A DNA stretch of 64,000 nucleotides from JAGXKT01 sp964531695. GTDB taxonomy: Bacteria > Planctomycetota > Phycisphaerae > SM23-33. The stretch lies in the NCBI GenBank assembly GCA_964531695.1, contig CAZHEH010000005.1:69629-133628 (forward strand), given 5' to 3'. A program made the position numbers and the translations under genes. Below are positions 50,910 through 60,337 of this stretch, piece by piece (positions within the stretch are counted from its first letter, which is position 1; each line of letters begins with the position of its first letter). The notes beneath the pieces are model-generated. The model saw only the letters and a program-made list of their open reading frames with translations. It was not told the DNA's origin and did not search any database.

Positions 50910-53831
50910 CTATTCGTCCGCCGCCAGCATCATCAGCGCGACGTACTTGAGAGACTCCATATCGCTGTTCCGGTCGAAGCCCTCGAACGTCACGATCGGA
51001 GCATCCGGCTTCGGGTCGCGCCCTTGCCTCCAGCCGTCGAGCCCGGAGACCTGCCCGACGAACGCGCGGAGCTGGGCGTCGGTCCACTCGCGCTCCTCGC
51101 GCAGCATCCGCAGCAGCTCGGCGACCTGGAGCCCTTCTCGCCACGCCTTCATGCGCAGCGAGGGAATCGGCTCGTCCAGGCCGAACTTCCGCCCCGGGTA
51201 CATCAGCGCGGTCGCGTCCGCCTCGCGGAGGTCGCCGTCGGAGCCGATGGTCTGCCACGGCAGCGTGCCCGTCGCGCCCCAGCAGTAGCTCCGGACGCAC
51301 CAGACGGCCCATGGCAGGCCGCCGGCATCCGAGAAGCTCTCGGGCATGCTGTAGTTCCAGTACTCCTCGCCGAAGCGCCGCTTGCGGTAGTCGATCAGCC
51401 GCCGCTGCTGGTAGAGCTGGTCGGCGCAGACGTTCAGGTCCACCAGCCCGTCAAGCCATTGCCGCTGATGCGTCGGCCGGGAGATGTCGATGCGGTAGTC
51501 CATCTTTGCCTTGTGCCCGGACTGCTCAACGCGCAGCGCTCCCTCGGCCGTCAGACGCCCGAAATATGCCAGCGCCCGGAAGTCATCCGGATGCATCGGC
51601 TCATCCAGGAGCCACAGCGAGATGCCCCGCCCGCCATCCTTGCGGAAGGCGTGCTTGTTGTTCAGGTACACCTGGTAGCGCGTGTCCGTCCAGCCCATCC
51701 GGTCCAGTGTTGCCCCGAAGCCCTGCATGACGGTGTGCCACTTATGGGCGTACCCTTCGTCCAGGCACTCCTGGACCGGCGGCAGCTCGGCCGTCCACTT
51801 GAGGAACGCGTCGTAGTCCTTCGGCGGCGGCCACGGGCGGAAGTGCTCCGCCAGCTTCGCCGGCCAGTTCTCGTGCAGCGGCAGGTACATGTGGTGAATC
51901 GGCGTATCCGCGCCGGGGCCGACGTAGCCCGCCTTCTTCGAGAACGCGGAACCGTCCAGCAGCGGGCCGTAGCGGTCCAGCCAGCCCTCCCAGTTCGTGC
52001 CGACGTGCTTGGGCAGCTCGCCGCGCGGCACATCCGTGAAGAACGCCTCCGGGGCGCTGTCCACATGGTTCATCTGCCCCGACTGGCTGTACGGCAGAAC
52101 ATTGAGCGTCATGCGGTGGCTGTGGGCCAGGCGGTAGTACTTCCGCTCCATCTCCAGGAACTGCTCGCGCTCCCTCCAGCCCACGCCCATCGCCCGCGCG
52201 GGCGAGCCGTACGTGTTCATGTCGCCCACGATGTGGAACTCATCCGGCAGCGTCGCGGAGGTGACCTGCACGGCGATGGGGATTTCCGCCACCTTCTTGC
52301 CGTCAAGAGAAACCGCGAGCGTGCCCTTGTACGGGACCGGGCCGGCGTTCTTGGGCACCCACACGTCCACAAAGATCGCCTGGTTCGCGCGATCATCGAC
52401 CTTGTTCTTCGCCCACGGGATGTCGAACTTCTCGCCGCCCTTGAGCGGGACGAGCACCTCGGCGTGGGGCTCTTCGTCCTTATGCACATACCAGACGCGG
52501 TGGAGGCGCACCTGCGTCAATGGCGAGAACACGCGCCGACGACGCGTCTTCCGGGCGTCGCGCAGCTCCTTCAACCCGACGCTCACGCCCGCCGCCTTGC
52601 CCTTGGGCGGGTAGAGCACGACCTGCATGCCCACCCACGCGTTCCTCGGCGTGACGGGCACGGGCACGCCGGGCTTCAGCGGCGCCGCGCCGGCCACCAA
52701 GGCCGGAGGAGGCAGAGCGAAGGTCGGATCGACCTTCGTCGTCGGCGGCACGATCCACCACGACCACTCGCCCATGCGCCAGGCCTGCCTCCTCTGGCGC
52801 GGCTCCAGCCGGGGCAGTAGAGGCCTGTCCACCTCGGCCGGCGTGGTCAGCTTTGCGGGCTCGGACTGGTGCCATTGCGGGCCGATGAAGCTCGTGACCC
52901 GCGCCTCGCACTCGCGCCCATGCGGCAGGCCGTCCGTGACCACGGCCGGGTCGGCCAGCGTGACGAACTCCCACGTGGCCCGCTCCTCGGCCCGAAGCGT
53001 GGCGATGTCTCGAACGACCTGGATGCGATGCCCGAGCGGCTTGCCGTCGAACGTGGGCCAGGAGGCGTCGATCTCGACCCGCCCGTCGGGCAGCTCGCGG
53101 ATCCGCGGCGCCGGGCGGCCGAGCCCACGCGCCAGATGTACCGGCCAGGCCTCGACCTCCAGATACGGCGCGGAACCCGCCTGCTCGCGCGTGAAGATGT
53201 CGTGGTTCTCCCGGGTCTGGCCCTTCTCCTCGCTCATGACGAGGCCGTGCGACAGCCCGGCCGCCACGGCCTGAACGAGCGCGGGATCGATCGGGATCGC
53301 CAGCCAGCCGTCCTCGCCGGGCTCCACCTCGGACGTCTCCCACCGCATGTACGGCGAGTTGAACGTCGCGTCCCTCATCGTGCCGCCCCGGGCCCGGTCG
53401 CGGGCCGCCCGGTCGTCGTCGCCGCCTAGCCGGACCGGCGGGCGGGTCGAGCCCATCAGCGGCCAGGTGTGCGTCGGGTAGATCACGTGCGTGAAGCAAC
53501 TTGCGCCCTTCTCCGGCTCGTGGTCCGCCGTGCCTTCGACCCAGTCGCACGGGACCGTGCAGAAGGCGACCTCCCGCAGATGCCCCTTGGCGAGCTTGAC
53601 GTGCAGCGTCGCCCGGGTCACCTTCAGCGTACTCAGCTTCGACGCGTCAAAGTCGAACAGATAGTAGTGCTCATTTCCCTTGACGCGCACCCGCGGCCGG
53701 GAGCCCGTGTTCACGTGCTTCTCCTTCGGGTGCGCGCAGATCCCCACATCGGCCGTGACGGGCAGCTTGTGCGTCTCCGCCATGCAGGCGGAGCCAATAA
53801 CGAGGGCGACGGCAAGACCGGTTTTGTTCAT
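50910..53831 (-). CDS. Exported GH123/DUF4091-like glycosidase candidate
   Basis: Predicted 973-residue exported protein. Signal peptide MNKTGLAVALVIGSACMAE. Residues 20-230 resemble a DNRLRE/CBM96-type module (YYLFDFDASKL, RATLHVKLAKGHLREVAF). A fibronectin-like region with Pro/Arg-rich linkers follows to about 520. The C-terminal catalytic-like barrel (about 560-940) has HSHRMTLNVLPYSQSG, LWLLDEPMHPDDF with candidate acidic residues, and MKAWREGLQVAELLRML, which matches the DUF4091 hallmark that ends GH123-like proteins. GGGAGA precedes the ATG. N-acetylgalactosaminidase activity is known for GH123; it is only a possibility here. It lies downstream of a URO-D-like gene on the same strand. 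Confidence 0.75.
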   Translation of the reverse strand: MNKTGLAVALVIGSACMAETHKLPVTADVGICAHPKEKHVNTGSRPRVRVKGNEHYYLFDFDASKLSTLKVTRATLHVKLAKGHLREVAFCTVPCDWVEGTADHEPEKGASCFTHVIYPTHTWPLMGSTRPPVRLGGDDDRAARDRARGGTMRDATFNSPYMRWETSEVEPGEDGWLAIPIDPALVQAVAAGLSHGLVMSEEKGQTRENHDIFTREQAGSAPYLEVEAWPVHLARGLGRPAPRIRELPDGRVEIDASWPTFDGKPLGHRIQVVRDIATLRAEERATWEFVTLADPAVVTDGLPHGRECEARVTSFIGPQWHQSEPAKLTTPAEVDRPLLPRLEPRQRRQAWRMGEWSWWIVPPTTKVDPTFALPPPALVAGAAPLKPGVPVPVTPRNAWVGMQVVLYPPKGKAAGVSVGLKELRDARKTRRRRVFSPLTQVRLHRVWYVHKDEEPHAEVLVPLKGGEKFDIPWAKNKVDDRANQAIFVDVWVPKNAGPVPYKGTLAVSLDGKKVAEIPIAVQVTSATLPDEFHIVGDMNTYGSPARAMGVGWREREQFLEMERKYYRLAHSHRMTLNVLPYSQSGQMNHVDSAPEAFFTDVPRGELPKHVGTNWEGWLDRYGPLLDGSAFSKKAGYVGPGADTPIHHMYLPLHENWPAKLAEHFRPWPPPKDYDAFLKWTAELPPVQECLDEGYAHKWHTVMQGFGATLDRMGWTDTRYQVYLNNKHAFRKDGGRGISLWLLDEPMHPDDFRALAYFGRLTAEGALRVEQSGHKAKMDYRIDISRPTHQRQWLDGLVDLNVCADQLYQQRRLIDYRKRRFGEEYWNYSMPESFSDAGGLPWAVWCVRSYCWGATGTLPWQTIGSDGDLREADATALMYPGRKFGLDEPIPSLRMKAWREGLQVAELLRMLREEREWTDAQLRAFVGQVSGLDGWRQGRDPKPDAPIVTFEGFDRNSDMESLKYVALMMLAADE

Positions 53832-53955
53832 GGCATTTCTCCCTCGTGTCGGACGCCTCCGATCCGCCGATGTTCCCAAATCGGCTCAGTTTCGCGAGCG
53901 GATGGCCGCACGCCGCATCGGGCAACCGCCGATTCGCCCGTCGAGACCTCGGACG

Positions 53956-55005
53956 TCAGGCCTCCGTCTGCCGGAGCTGCTGCGCGGCCCGGACCATGGC
54001 GAGGTAGCCCTCTGTGGGCACGTATTCGGGGATGGAGTTTCCCGAGCCCAGCGCGAACCCGCGCGCCATGCCGCGGAAGCGCCGTGCCGCGTCGAGTGTG
54101 AAGCGGTAGATGTCGTCCGGGTCCATGCGGCAGAGGCGGTCGGTGTCGATCCCGCCGAACAGGCCGATCCGGTCGCCGTAGCGGTCGATCCATTCGTCGA
54201 ACGGGGCGATGGCGTCCTCGTTGGAGTGCTTGGCGTCGATGCCGGCGTCGATCATCGGCTCCATGATGTCGAACACCTTGCCGCAGCAGTGTTGCAGGTA
54301 CGGCTTGCCCGAGGCGTGGATCAGCCCGATGATCCGCCGATACTGCGGCACAACGTGGTCGATCAGCGTCCGCGGAGCCAGCAACGTGCCCGTCTTGAAG
54401 CCCATGTCGTCGCCCATCCGCGCCACGGCGCAGATCTCGCCGAACCGTTCGAGGAAGGTCCGCCACAGGCCGACCAGCAGGTCGCCGATCCGCACGTACA
54501 GCGCGGCGAACAGGTCCGGCTCGTCCACCTGCATGTAGCACAGCCGCTCGAAGCCGACGAGGTCCTCGCTGATCTCGAACACGCCGTTGCCGATGCCGCC
54601 GACGACCTTCATGCCGGGCGGCAGCGCGGCCGCGAGGGCCTCGAACCGCGGTCCGGCCGCCTCCCAGAAAAGCCGCGGCAGATCGTCCCAGGGGTACCGC
54701 TCGAAGTCGTCGCGGCCCTGGATGACGCCGTCGCGCTCGCCGAGCAGCGCGCCGCCGTCCGGCAGGATCTCCGTCACGCACACCTCGAACGAGGCGCAGT
54801 CGTAGGTCATCTCCCGCCAGAACCCGCACGACAGCTCCATGTGGCGTTTGCGGTCCGCGGCGTCGCCGTCGACCGGCGGCAGCTCCTGCCCCAGCACGCG
54901 CGCCATCGACGGCGGGTTGACCAGGTGTTCGTACAACGGCAGCCGGTCCGGGCGCTCGTTGCGGGCGACCGCGACGATGTTGCGATAGTCCGGTTGGAAG
55001 TCCAT
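53956..55005 (-). CDS. Uroporphyrinogen decarboxylase-like protein
   Basis: Predicted 349-residue protein of the URO-D/MtaA-like TIM-barrel family. Visible pieces are RPDRLPLYEHLVNPPSMAR near the N-terminus, SEDLVGFERLCYMQVDEPDLFAAL, LIHASGKPYLQHCCGKVFDIMEPMIDAGIDAKHSNED (HCC may supply a zinc ligand as in MtaA-type methyltransferases) and FGGIDTDRLCRMDPDDI. True HemE enzymes have a different N-terminal signature, so heme synthesis is unlikely; corrinoid methyl transfer or demethylation is more plausible. GGAG precedes the ATG. It is divergent from a second member at 55396. Confidence 0.85.
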   Translation of the reverse strand: MDFQPDYRNIVAVARNERPDRLPLYEHLVNPPSMARVLGQELPPVDGDAADRKRHMELSCGFWREMTYDCASFEVCVTEILPDGGALLGERDGVIQGRDDFERYPWDDLPRLFWEAAGPRFEALAAALPPGMKVVGGIGNGVFEISEDLVGFERLCYMQVDEPDLFAALYVRIGDLLVGLWRTFLERFGEICAVARMGDDMGFKTGTLLAPRTLIDHVVPQYRRIIGLIHASGKPYLQHCCGKVFDIMEPMIDAGIDAKHSNEDAIAPFDEWIDRYGDRIGLFGGIDTDRLCRMDPDDIYRFTLDAARRFRGMARGFALGSGNSIPEYVPTEGYLAMVRAAQQLRQTEA

Positions 55006-55358
55006 GCCCGTCTCCGCGACCGCTCGCCACCCCGTCCAAGTCTTAGGGTGCGGCGGGGCGACGTGTCAAGCCGCCTGCGATTGGACACATCCCCAGGTTG
55101 CTGAAGTCACGGCACAAGCATCTGCCCGGCGGCCGTGCCCACGCGCCGACCCCATGCTCACGCATGGGGCTTCCTGGTCGGGTGACGTGGGCGGCGATCC
55201 CGGCGCGGCCCGGAGAGCAAACACGCCGCCGGCACGATCGGCCATCGTGGTTGCTTCTCTTCGCTCCGCGAACGACGCCACCGGCCTTGTGATCGACGCC
55301 ATTGTCGCTGCCTATCCGGGCATGTGCAGGGGTTCTTGCTGCCGTGATCGCTTCGCGC
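55006..55358. other. Divergent intergenic region without a gene
   Basis: About 350 bases between the two URO-D-like genes. I see no supported gene. An inverted pair CCCATGC/GCATGGG lies at 55152-55169, and the promoter of the plus-strand gene is at the right edge. Confidence 0.45.
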
Positions 55359-55386
55359 TTGTTTCGCGGCGAAGCCAACGTAGAAT
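55359..55386 (+). promoter_or_regulatory. Candidate promoter of the second URO-D-like gene
   Basis: TTGTTT (55359-55364) and TAGAAT (55381-55386) are separated by 16 bases. The ATG at 55396 is only 9 bases after the -10, another near-leaderless arrangement. Confidence 0.5.
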
Positions 55387-55395
55387 CGTGCGGAA

Positions 55396-56403
55396 ATGAA
55401 CACACGCGAACGATTCCATGCCATCATGAACTTCCGACCATTCGATCGACTGCCCCTGCTGGAATGGGTCGGATGGTGGGACAAGACAATCGAGAGGTGG
55501 CAGGCGGAGGGTCTGCCCTCCGGCCTGTCCGGCCACGCCATTTGCAGACACTTCGGATTGGATATCTACAAGCAGGACTGGTTCCGTGTCACCGCACCGG
55601 GTTGCCCGCAGCCGCAGTCCCATGGCGCCGGCATCATGGAATCAGAGGCCGACTACCAGCGCCTGCTTCCCGACCTCTTTCCGGAACGGCCCGTGGACGA
55701 AGATCGGTGGCGGCAGTGGGCTGCCCAGCAACAGGCCGGAGATGTGGTTCTCTGGTTCTCCGTCGACGGGTTCTTCTGGTTCCCCAGGTGGCTGCTCGGT
55801 ATCGAACGGCACCTCTACGCCTTCTACGACCAGCCCGCCCTGATGCATCGTATCAACTCAGACCTGGCGGACTGGATCCTGCAGGTGATCGATCAGGTCT
55901 GCTCAATCTGCACGCCTGACTTCATGACGTTTGCCGAGGACATGAGCTACAACAACGGCCCCATGATCTCCAAGGACCTCTTCGAGGAGTTCATGACCCC
56001 GTACTACCGACGCGTGGTACCGGAACTGAAGGCCCGCGGAATCCTGGCAATCGTCGATTCCGACGGTGACATCGCCATGCCGGCCAAGTGGTTCGAAAAC
56101 GCGGGGCTGGACGGCATCCTGCCCCTGGAGCGCCAGGCGGGTGTCGACCTCGCGTCACTGCGACGGGAACACCCGAGCATGCGGTTTATCGGGCATTTCG
56201 ACAAGATGACGATGAACAAAGGCGAAGAGGCCATGCGAGCGGAGTTCGAGCGTCTTCTGCCTATCGCGGCCCAAGGTGGCTTCCTCGTCAGTTGCGATCA
56301 TCAGACGCCACCCGGGGTTTCCTACGAAGACTACAAGCTCTATGTGAGCTTGTTTCAGGAATACGCGCAGAAGGCGGGCGACCTGTCGCGGAATCGCCCA
56401 TGA
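55396..56403 (+). CDS. Uroporphyrinogen decarboxylase-like protein (methyltransferase type)
   Basis: Predicted 335-residue URO-D-superfamily protein: TRERFHAIMNFRPFDRLPLLEWVGWWDKT at the N-terminus is typical of the uncharacterised MtbA/URO-D-like proteins, followed by CTPDFMTFAEDMSYNNGPMISKDLFEEFMTPYYRRV, LAIVDSDGDI and MRFIGHFDKMTMNKG. The SCDHQTPPGVSYEDYKLY end is also characteristic. Its codons are visibly less GC-rich than those of neighbours (CGA, ACA, GGA, AGG frequent), suggesting acquisition from elsewhere. It has no strong Shine-Dalgarno. Function is probably methyl-group chemistry, but the substrate is unknown. Confidence 0.85.
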   Translation: MNTRERFHAIMNFRPFDRLPLLEWVGWWDKTIERWQAEGLPSGLSGHAICRHFGLDIYKQDWFRVTAPGCPQPQSHGAGIMESEADYQRLLPDLFPERPVDEDRWRQWAAQQQAGDVVLWFSVDGFFWFPRWLLGIERHLYAFYDQPALMHRINSDLADWILQVIDQVCSICTPDFMTFAEDMSYNNGPMISKDLFEEFMTPYYRRVVPELKARGILAIVDSDGDIAMPAKWFENAGLDGILPLERQAGVDLASLRREHPSMRFIGHFDKMTMNKGEEAMRAEFERLLPIAAQGGFLVSCDHQTPPGVSYEDYKLYVSLFQEYAQKAGDLSRNRP

Positions 56404-56508
56404 CGATGCCCAAGTGACGTCTCGGTTCCGCCGTCGCCGAGTCAGCGAGACATACGCGCGTCTTGCCGCGCGCACGCGACAGGACGGCCGCCAAGCCCCG
56501 GCCACCGT

Positions 56509-58011
56509 CTACGGGAGCTTCCTGAGGATGTCCCAATATGCCCCGCGCGCCCCGGCCGCGATGGCATCGACGAGGCGGTGGCTGTCGTTATAGTTATGGT
56601 CGCCCGGGTCGCGCGCGGCGCCGTCCGCAGCGGACGAAGCGTTGTCGTCCGGCTCGATTTCCGGGGGGAAGAAACGCGGATCGTCGCCGATGGCCTCCCG
56701 GACGACCCCGGCCGGGCGCGGGCCCAGCGCCGGCGAGATGTAGTACGTCGGGCGGAACAGCGGCCGGGCGGCGACCTCCGCCGGGATGCCCGCCGGCAGC
56801 GGCCCCCGCGCGGTCCGCACGCCCGGATGGCTCTCCAGCGGCGCCTTGGCCAGGATCCGCGCCGTCAGCGGCAGCCCCGGATACAGCCGCACGCCGAGCC
56901 CCGCCCCGACGCAGTCCGGCTCGCACGCCCGCAGGAAGTCGATCGACTCGCGCACCGTCTCCGGCGTCTCACCGGGCGAGCCGAGCATCAGGTCCGGCAT
57001 GACGGCGATGCCACGCTCGCGGCACAGCCGGATCACCTCCGCCAGGTCGTCCTTCGTGTGCGGCTGCCGCAGGGCGGCGAGCATCTTCTCGGAAGCGACC
57101 GGCGCGGTGAAGTTGATCCCCACGCAGCCGGAACGGCGCATCGCGTCGGCCAGCTCGCCGTCGAACGGCATCACCGACAGGTACCCGTACCAGCGGATCC
57201 GCCCGCCGAGCCCGCGGCGGATCAGCTCCTCGCACACGGCCAGGGCGTGCTCGCGCGGGCGGTTGAACTCGGCGTCGCACAGGTGCAGCACGTCCAGCCC
57301 GGCCGCCAGAAGACCCTCGACCTCGTCGGCGACCTCCGCCGGCTTCCGGCAGCGGACGCGCGGGCCCTTGGCCGACGGGTCCGCGCAGAAGATGCACGCC
57401 CCGTCACAGCCGCGCTTCGTCTCCAGGCCGAGCTGACCGCCGTGGCGGAAGTAGGCCGCGTTGTCCAGCGCGTCCCGCCCGGCCGGAATGCTGAGCGGCG
57501 CGGGCCAGGCCGGCGGGTTCTCGCGGACGGCGTCGCCGTCCCGCCACACCAGCCCCGGCACGTGCGACAGCCGCGGCGCGGCGCCCTTCCTCGGCCGGGC
57601 GAGCTCCCGCGCCAGCGCCGGCAGTGCCGCCTCGCCGTCGCCCCGAATGCCGAACTCCGCGCCCGTCGCCAGCAGCACCTCCTCGGCGAAGATCGAGTAC
57701 CCGCATCCGCCCAGGACCACCGGCGCATCCGTCGCCTCGCGAATCCGCCCGACCAGCCGCCGCAGTTCGGGCACGAACCACGCCGCGCTCGGCCAGAACG
57801 AATCGTCCACGTTGCGGAAGCTCAGCCCGACCAGATCGGGCTCGTTCGCCGCGAAGTGCGCGCGGATCGCCGCGTCCGCGTCCTCCGCCCAGGCCAGGTC
57901 GAGCACGTCAACGTCCAGCCCCTCCGCCCGGCACGCGGCCGCGAGGTAGTCCAGCCCGATCGGCGCGATCGGCGGCGTCATGCGGTTCGTGTTGACCAAG
58001 CTGATTCGCAT
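56509..58011 (-). CDS. B12-binding radical SAM protein
   Basis: Predicted 500-residue class B-type radical SAM enzyme. The N-terminal 150 residues form a cobalamin-binding-like Rossmann domain (APIGLDYLAAACRAEG, DLVGLSFRNVDDSFWP, VVLGGCGYSIFAEEVL). The radical SAM cluster is C-x3-C-x2-C in KRGCDGACIFCADPS, followed by LHLCDAEFN and the later MPDLMLGSPGETPETVRESI. Such proteins methylate unreactive carbons or rearrange small molecules. The C-terminus carries a Pro/Asp-rich segment before LVDAIAAGARGAYWDILRKLP. A weak GGTGAG precedes the ATG. No biosynthetic partners are adjacent. Confidence 0.88.
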   Translation of the reverse strand: MRISLVNTNRMTPPIAPIGLDYLAAACRAEGLDVDVLDLAWAEDADAAIRAHFAANEPDLVGLSFRNVDDSFWPSAAWFVPELRRLVGRIREATDAPVVLGGCGYSIFAEEVLLATGAEFGIRGDGEAALPALARELARPRKGAAPRLSHVPGLVWRDGDAVRENPPAWPAPLSIPAGRDALDNAAYFRHGGQLGLETKRGCDGACIFCADPSAKGPRVRCRKPAEVADEVEGLLAAGLDVLHLCDAEFNRPREHALAVCEELIRRGLGGRIRWYGYLSVMPFDGELADAMRRSGCVGINFTAPVASEKMLAALRQPHTKDDLAEVIRLCRERGIAVMPDLMLGSPGETPETVRESIDFLRACEPDCVGAGLGVRLYPGLPLTARILAKAPLESHPGVRTARGPLPAGIPAEVAARPLFRPTYYISPALGPRPAGVVREAIGDDPRFFPPEIEPDDNASSAADGAARDPGDHNYNDSHRLVDAIAAGARGAYWDILRKLP

Positions 58012-58156
58012 CGCTCACCGGGCCTCCCGCACCAGCTTACACACCCACGGCCGGCGACGCATCCCCCGCCGTGCGGACACCGGCCGGAGCGCCCCACCCT
58101 GTGCCCGACCTCGGCCGGACCTGTCCCGGACATGCCACTGCCGCTATTATGGGCGT

Positions 58157-58525
58157 ATGCCCATGAACGGAGCCAAGCTCGGGTGGCTGCTCGGCGGCGC
58201 CGGCAGCTTGGTCTGGCTGGCGATCCTGTCGGTGGTCTGGCTCGTCCACGGCCACGTTGGCGGCGGCGCACTGGGCCTCGCCGTCTTCGCGGCCGGCATC
58301 GCCTACTTGCTGATCTTCGCGCCCTGGCGCTTGCCGCACACGCCGATCCGCCGAATCTACCTCGGCTTCCTGGCGATCCTGCTGGCCGGCGTGGCCGTCG
58401 CGATCTGGCAGTACCGCCAGGCGCTCGGTGCCGCCCAGAGCATGCCTCTGCTGGTGATCGGCACGCTGTTCATCCCCTTCTTCACACTCGGCCGGCGGAG
58501 TTGGTCGGACATGCGCAACGAGTAG
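58157..58525 (+). CDS. Small membrane protein, unknown function
   Basis: Predicted 122-residue inner-membrane protein with four hydrophobic helices (about 8-30, 36-54, 66-84 and 94-110) and no recognised family. A TATTAT -10-like hexamer at 58145-58150 lies 6 bases before the ATG with no Shine-Dalgarno, so the mRNA may be leaderless. A second ATG two codons downstream is possible. Neighbours give no functional hint. Confidence 0.6.
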   Translation: MPMNGAKLGWLLGGAGSLVWLAILSVVWLVHGHVGGGALGLAVFAAGIAYLLIFAPWRLPHTPIRRIYLGFLAILLAGVAVAIWQYRQALGAAQSMPLLVIGTLFIPFFTLGRRSWSDMRNE

Positions 58526-58688
58526 CGCTACCCGGCTCCCCGCGCAGCCCCGTTACGAGACGCGCCGGACACACGAGACACCTGAGACACGCGACACGCA
58601 GGAGCCGGGCGACACGGCCGCAAGACCATCCCCGGCAAACGCCTGGCTCGCAAGCCGACCGCGGGATGCTCCCGGACAGGCGGCGTGT

Positions 58689-59405
58689 TCAGCGTCGGGC
58701 AACCTTGCGATCTGTGGATCTGCCCGATGGCCGCGACGTCCGCGTGCGCGCTGGCTTCGCCCCGGCCGATGCTTCGACTCGCCCCGTCTCCTGTTGGTCG
58801 TCCTTGCATGTGAGCCCGTACTGGAGCACAACACCCACGACAGCCAACGCCACCCAGGCGATGAGCAGCACCTGATGGCTCGCGACGAATTCCAACACCA
58901 CATCAGGGTCGCGGATCGCATCGCTCGGGGCAGGCGCTCGCCCAACCAGGACGGCGATGCCCGTCACCGCGCTCCATGCGCCGGTAAAGGCGGTGCCGAG
59001 GATGATGACCAACTTCTGAACACATACAGCCGCAATGCCTCCGAGGACGGCTGCCGCGATGGCGACTGGGGGGTAGGGCTCCGCCCCTGCGAGAGTCATC
59101 AGGAGCCCGCTCAGCAGTGCGCCCGCCAGCGCGCCGAGCACGAATACACCGACGAGGTATAGAACGTAGGCGAGCAAGGCGCACAGCAGCCCACCCAGCA
59201 CTGCTCCCAATGCCGCGCCTGCCGTGCCGCTGACCAGGAAGCCGAGCGCGCCGCCGAAGACGGCGCCGACGGCAAAGCCCCACAGGGCGATCATGAGCTT
59301 GAAGACCCGATATCCGAAGAAGCAGTGGATCAGCCCCACAAGCACCGTCCCCGCGGCAACCAGTTGGCGCGCGTCCTGCAAGATGTCTGCGACTTCCTCC
59401 AGCAT
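58689..59405 (-). CDS. DUF4203/TMEM198-like membrane protein
   Basis: Predicted 238-residue membrane protein with about seven Gly/Ala-rich hydrophobic helices in the first 200 residues, containing the pattern LIHCFFGYRVFKLMIALWGFAVGAVFGGALGFL typical of DUF4203 (TMEM198-like) proteins. The C-terminal 40 residues are soluble, basic and Ser/Arg-rich. AAGGGA precedes the ATG. It is 81 bases downstream of another membrane-protein gene on the same strand. Function of the family is unknown. Confidence 0.7.
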   Translation of the reverse strand: MLEEVADILQDARQLVAAGTVLVGLIHCFFGYRVFKLMIALWGFAVGAVFGGALGFLVSGTAGAALGAVLGGLLCALLAYVLYLVGVFVLGALAGALLSGLLMTLAGAEPYPPVAIAAAVLGGIAAVCVQKLVIILGTAFTGAWSAVTGIAVLVGRAPAPSDAIRDPDVVLEFVASHQVLLIAWVALAVVGVVLQYGLTCKDDQQETGRVEASAGAKPARTRTSRPSGRSTDRKVARR

Positions 59406-59486
59406 GATCCCTTGCCTGTTCCCGCATCTCGCGGCGATGCGGAACCCGCATCCATCCGGTATCGCGCCTACACGCGCCGCCTTCCG

Positions 59487-59978
59487 CTAGTCCCCGCCAA
59501 TCGAGCCGGTCTGGCGTGTGGATCGGCCGCCCTCCTCGGACGTTTCGCCGGGCGCCACAGCCCTGCCGGGTGGGGCTTCCGGCGGATAACGCAGCCGCCG
59601 CTGGTAATGCGAGTTCTCCGCGATGTCGGCCAAGGCCTGGAGCACGGCGGCGACCGTCACGGCGCCGAGGAAGCCCGCGCCGTATGCCAATGCCTCCTCT
59701 CCGTCATCGTCGATCACTCCCGCAACCGCCAAGAAGCCCAACACCGCCGCCGCTATGTAATGGACGCCGGCAAGCACCAACAGAAGGCCGTATTGGGGCC
59801 GCTTCCACTGCGCTGCCTGAATCGATGCGCCGCAGTACGGGCACCTTGCGGGCCTGCCGATCTGCTTCTTCTCGACCACCCAGGCCGTGCGACACTTCCA
59901 GCACACGGTCTCGACGCCGCCGGGCTGCTCCGCTTCGAGGTCATCCGGGCCCATGATGTCGTCCGGCTCTGCGCACAT
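59487..59978 (-). CDS. Zinc-ribbon membrane protein, unknown function
   Basis: Predicted 163-residue protein. Residues 24-52 form a zinc ribbon with two CxxC knuckles (VCWKCRTAW and RCPYCGAS). Two hydrophobic helices (about 62-85 and 95-115) follow, then a soluble polar tail. Small zinc-ribbon plus membrane-helix proteins of this type are common in planctomycetes and uncharacterised. AAGGGGAG is well placed before the ATG. It follows a small ORF 11 bases upstream and precedes the DUF4203-like gene, so the three may be one operon. Confidence 0.7.
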   Translation of the reverse strand: MCAEPDDIMGPDDLEAEQPGGVETVCWKCRTAWVVEKKQIGRPARCPYCGASIQAAQWKRPQYGLLLVLAGVHYIAAAVLGFLAVAGVIDDDGEEALAYGAGFLGAVTVAAVLQALADIAENSHYQRRLRYPPEAPPGRAVAPGETSEEGGRSTRQTGSIGGD

Positions 59979-59989
59979 GTTCGCTCCCC

Positions 59990-60211
59990 TTATTGGAACG
60001 CGACGGACGCATGGAATCCTACCTCACGCCCGGCCGCACCGCCAGCGTAGGCCACCCGGCCGCCCCACCGCTCGCATCGCGCCGCTTCGGCCTCGGCGAG
60101 TTTCTCGCCCTCCGCCATGGCCTCGAGCACGTTGCGCCGGCCCTCCGTCAGGGCGATGCAGCCGTTCTCGCCCGCTTCTTCGTCGCGGCCGGCCGGAGGG
60201 ATACGAGCCAT
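59990..60211 (-). CDS. Small hypothetical protein
   Basis: A 73-codon ORF from ATG 60211 to TAA at 59990-59992, ending 11 bases before the zinc-ribbon gene. Its codons are strongly GC at third positions, like real genes here, and the product is Ala/Glu/Gly-rich and hydrophilic (TEGRRNVLEAMAEGEKLAEAEA). There is a G-rich stretch before the ATG but no clean Shine-Dalgarno. No family is recognised, and it may be an artefact. Confidence 0.4.
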   Translation of the reverse strand: MARIPPAGRDEEAGENGCIALTEGRRNVLEAMAEGEKLAEAEAARCERWGGRVAYAGGAAGREVGFHASVAFQ

Positions 60212-60273
60212 CGTCCCCGCCCCCCATCGCCGGAGCGGCCGGTTTTTCTTGTCATGGTCCGAGCTGCCTGGTC

Positions 60274-60282
60274 TGCTACAAT
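60274..60282 (+). promoter_or_regulatory. Extended -10 promoter for a radical SAM gene
   Basis: TGCTACAAT contains the extended TGn element and TACAAT. TTGTCA at 60249-60254 is 22 bases away, too far for a standard -35. The start codon at 60338 follows about 50 bases after the expected transcript start. Confidence 0.4.
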
Positions 60283-60337
60283 GTGGCGTGGACTTGCTCG
60301 GGGGAGCATCCCTACCTCGCACAAGGCGTTAGAGAAC

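Noticed and set aside
53956..56403. Heme-pathway uroporphyrinogen decarboxylase (hemE)
   Set aside because: Neither protein has the HemE N-terminal signature, and the divergent pair is not beside heme genes; the looser URO-D-like label is safer.
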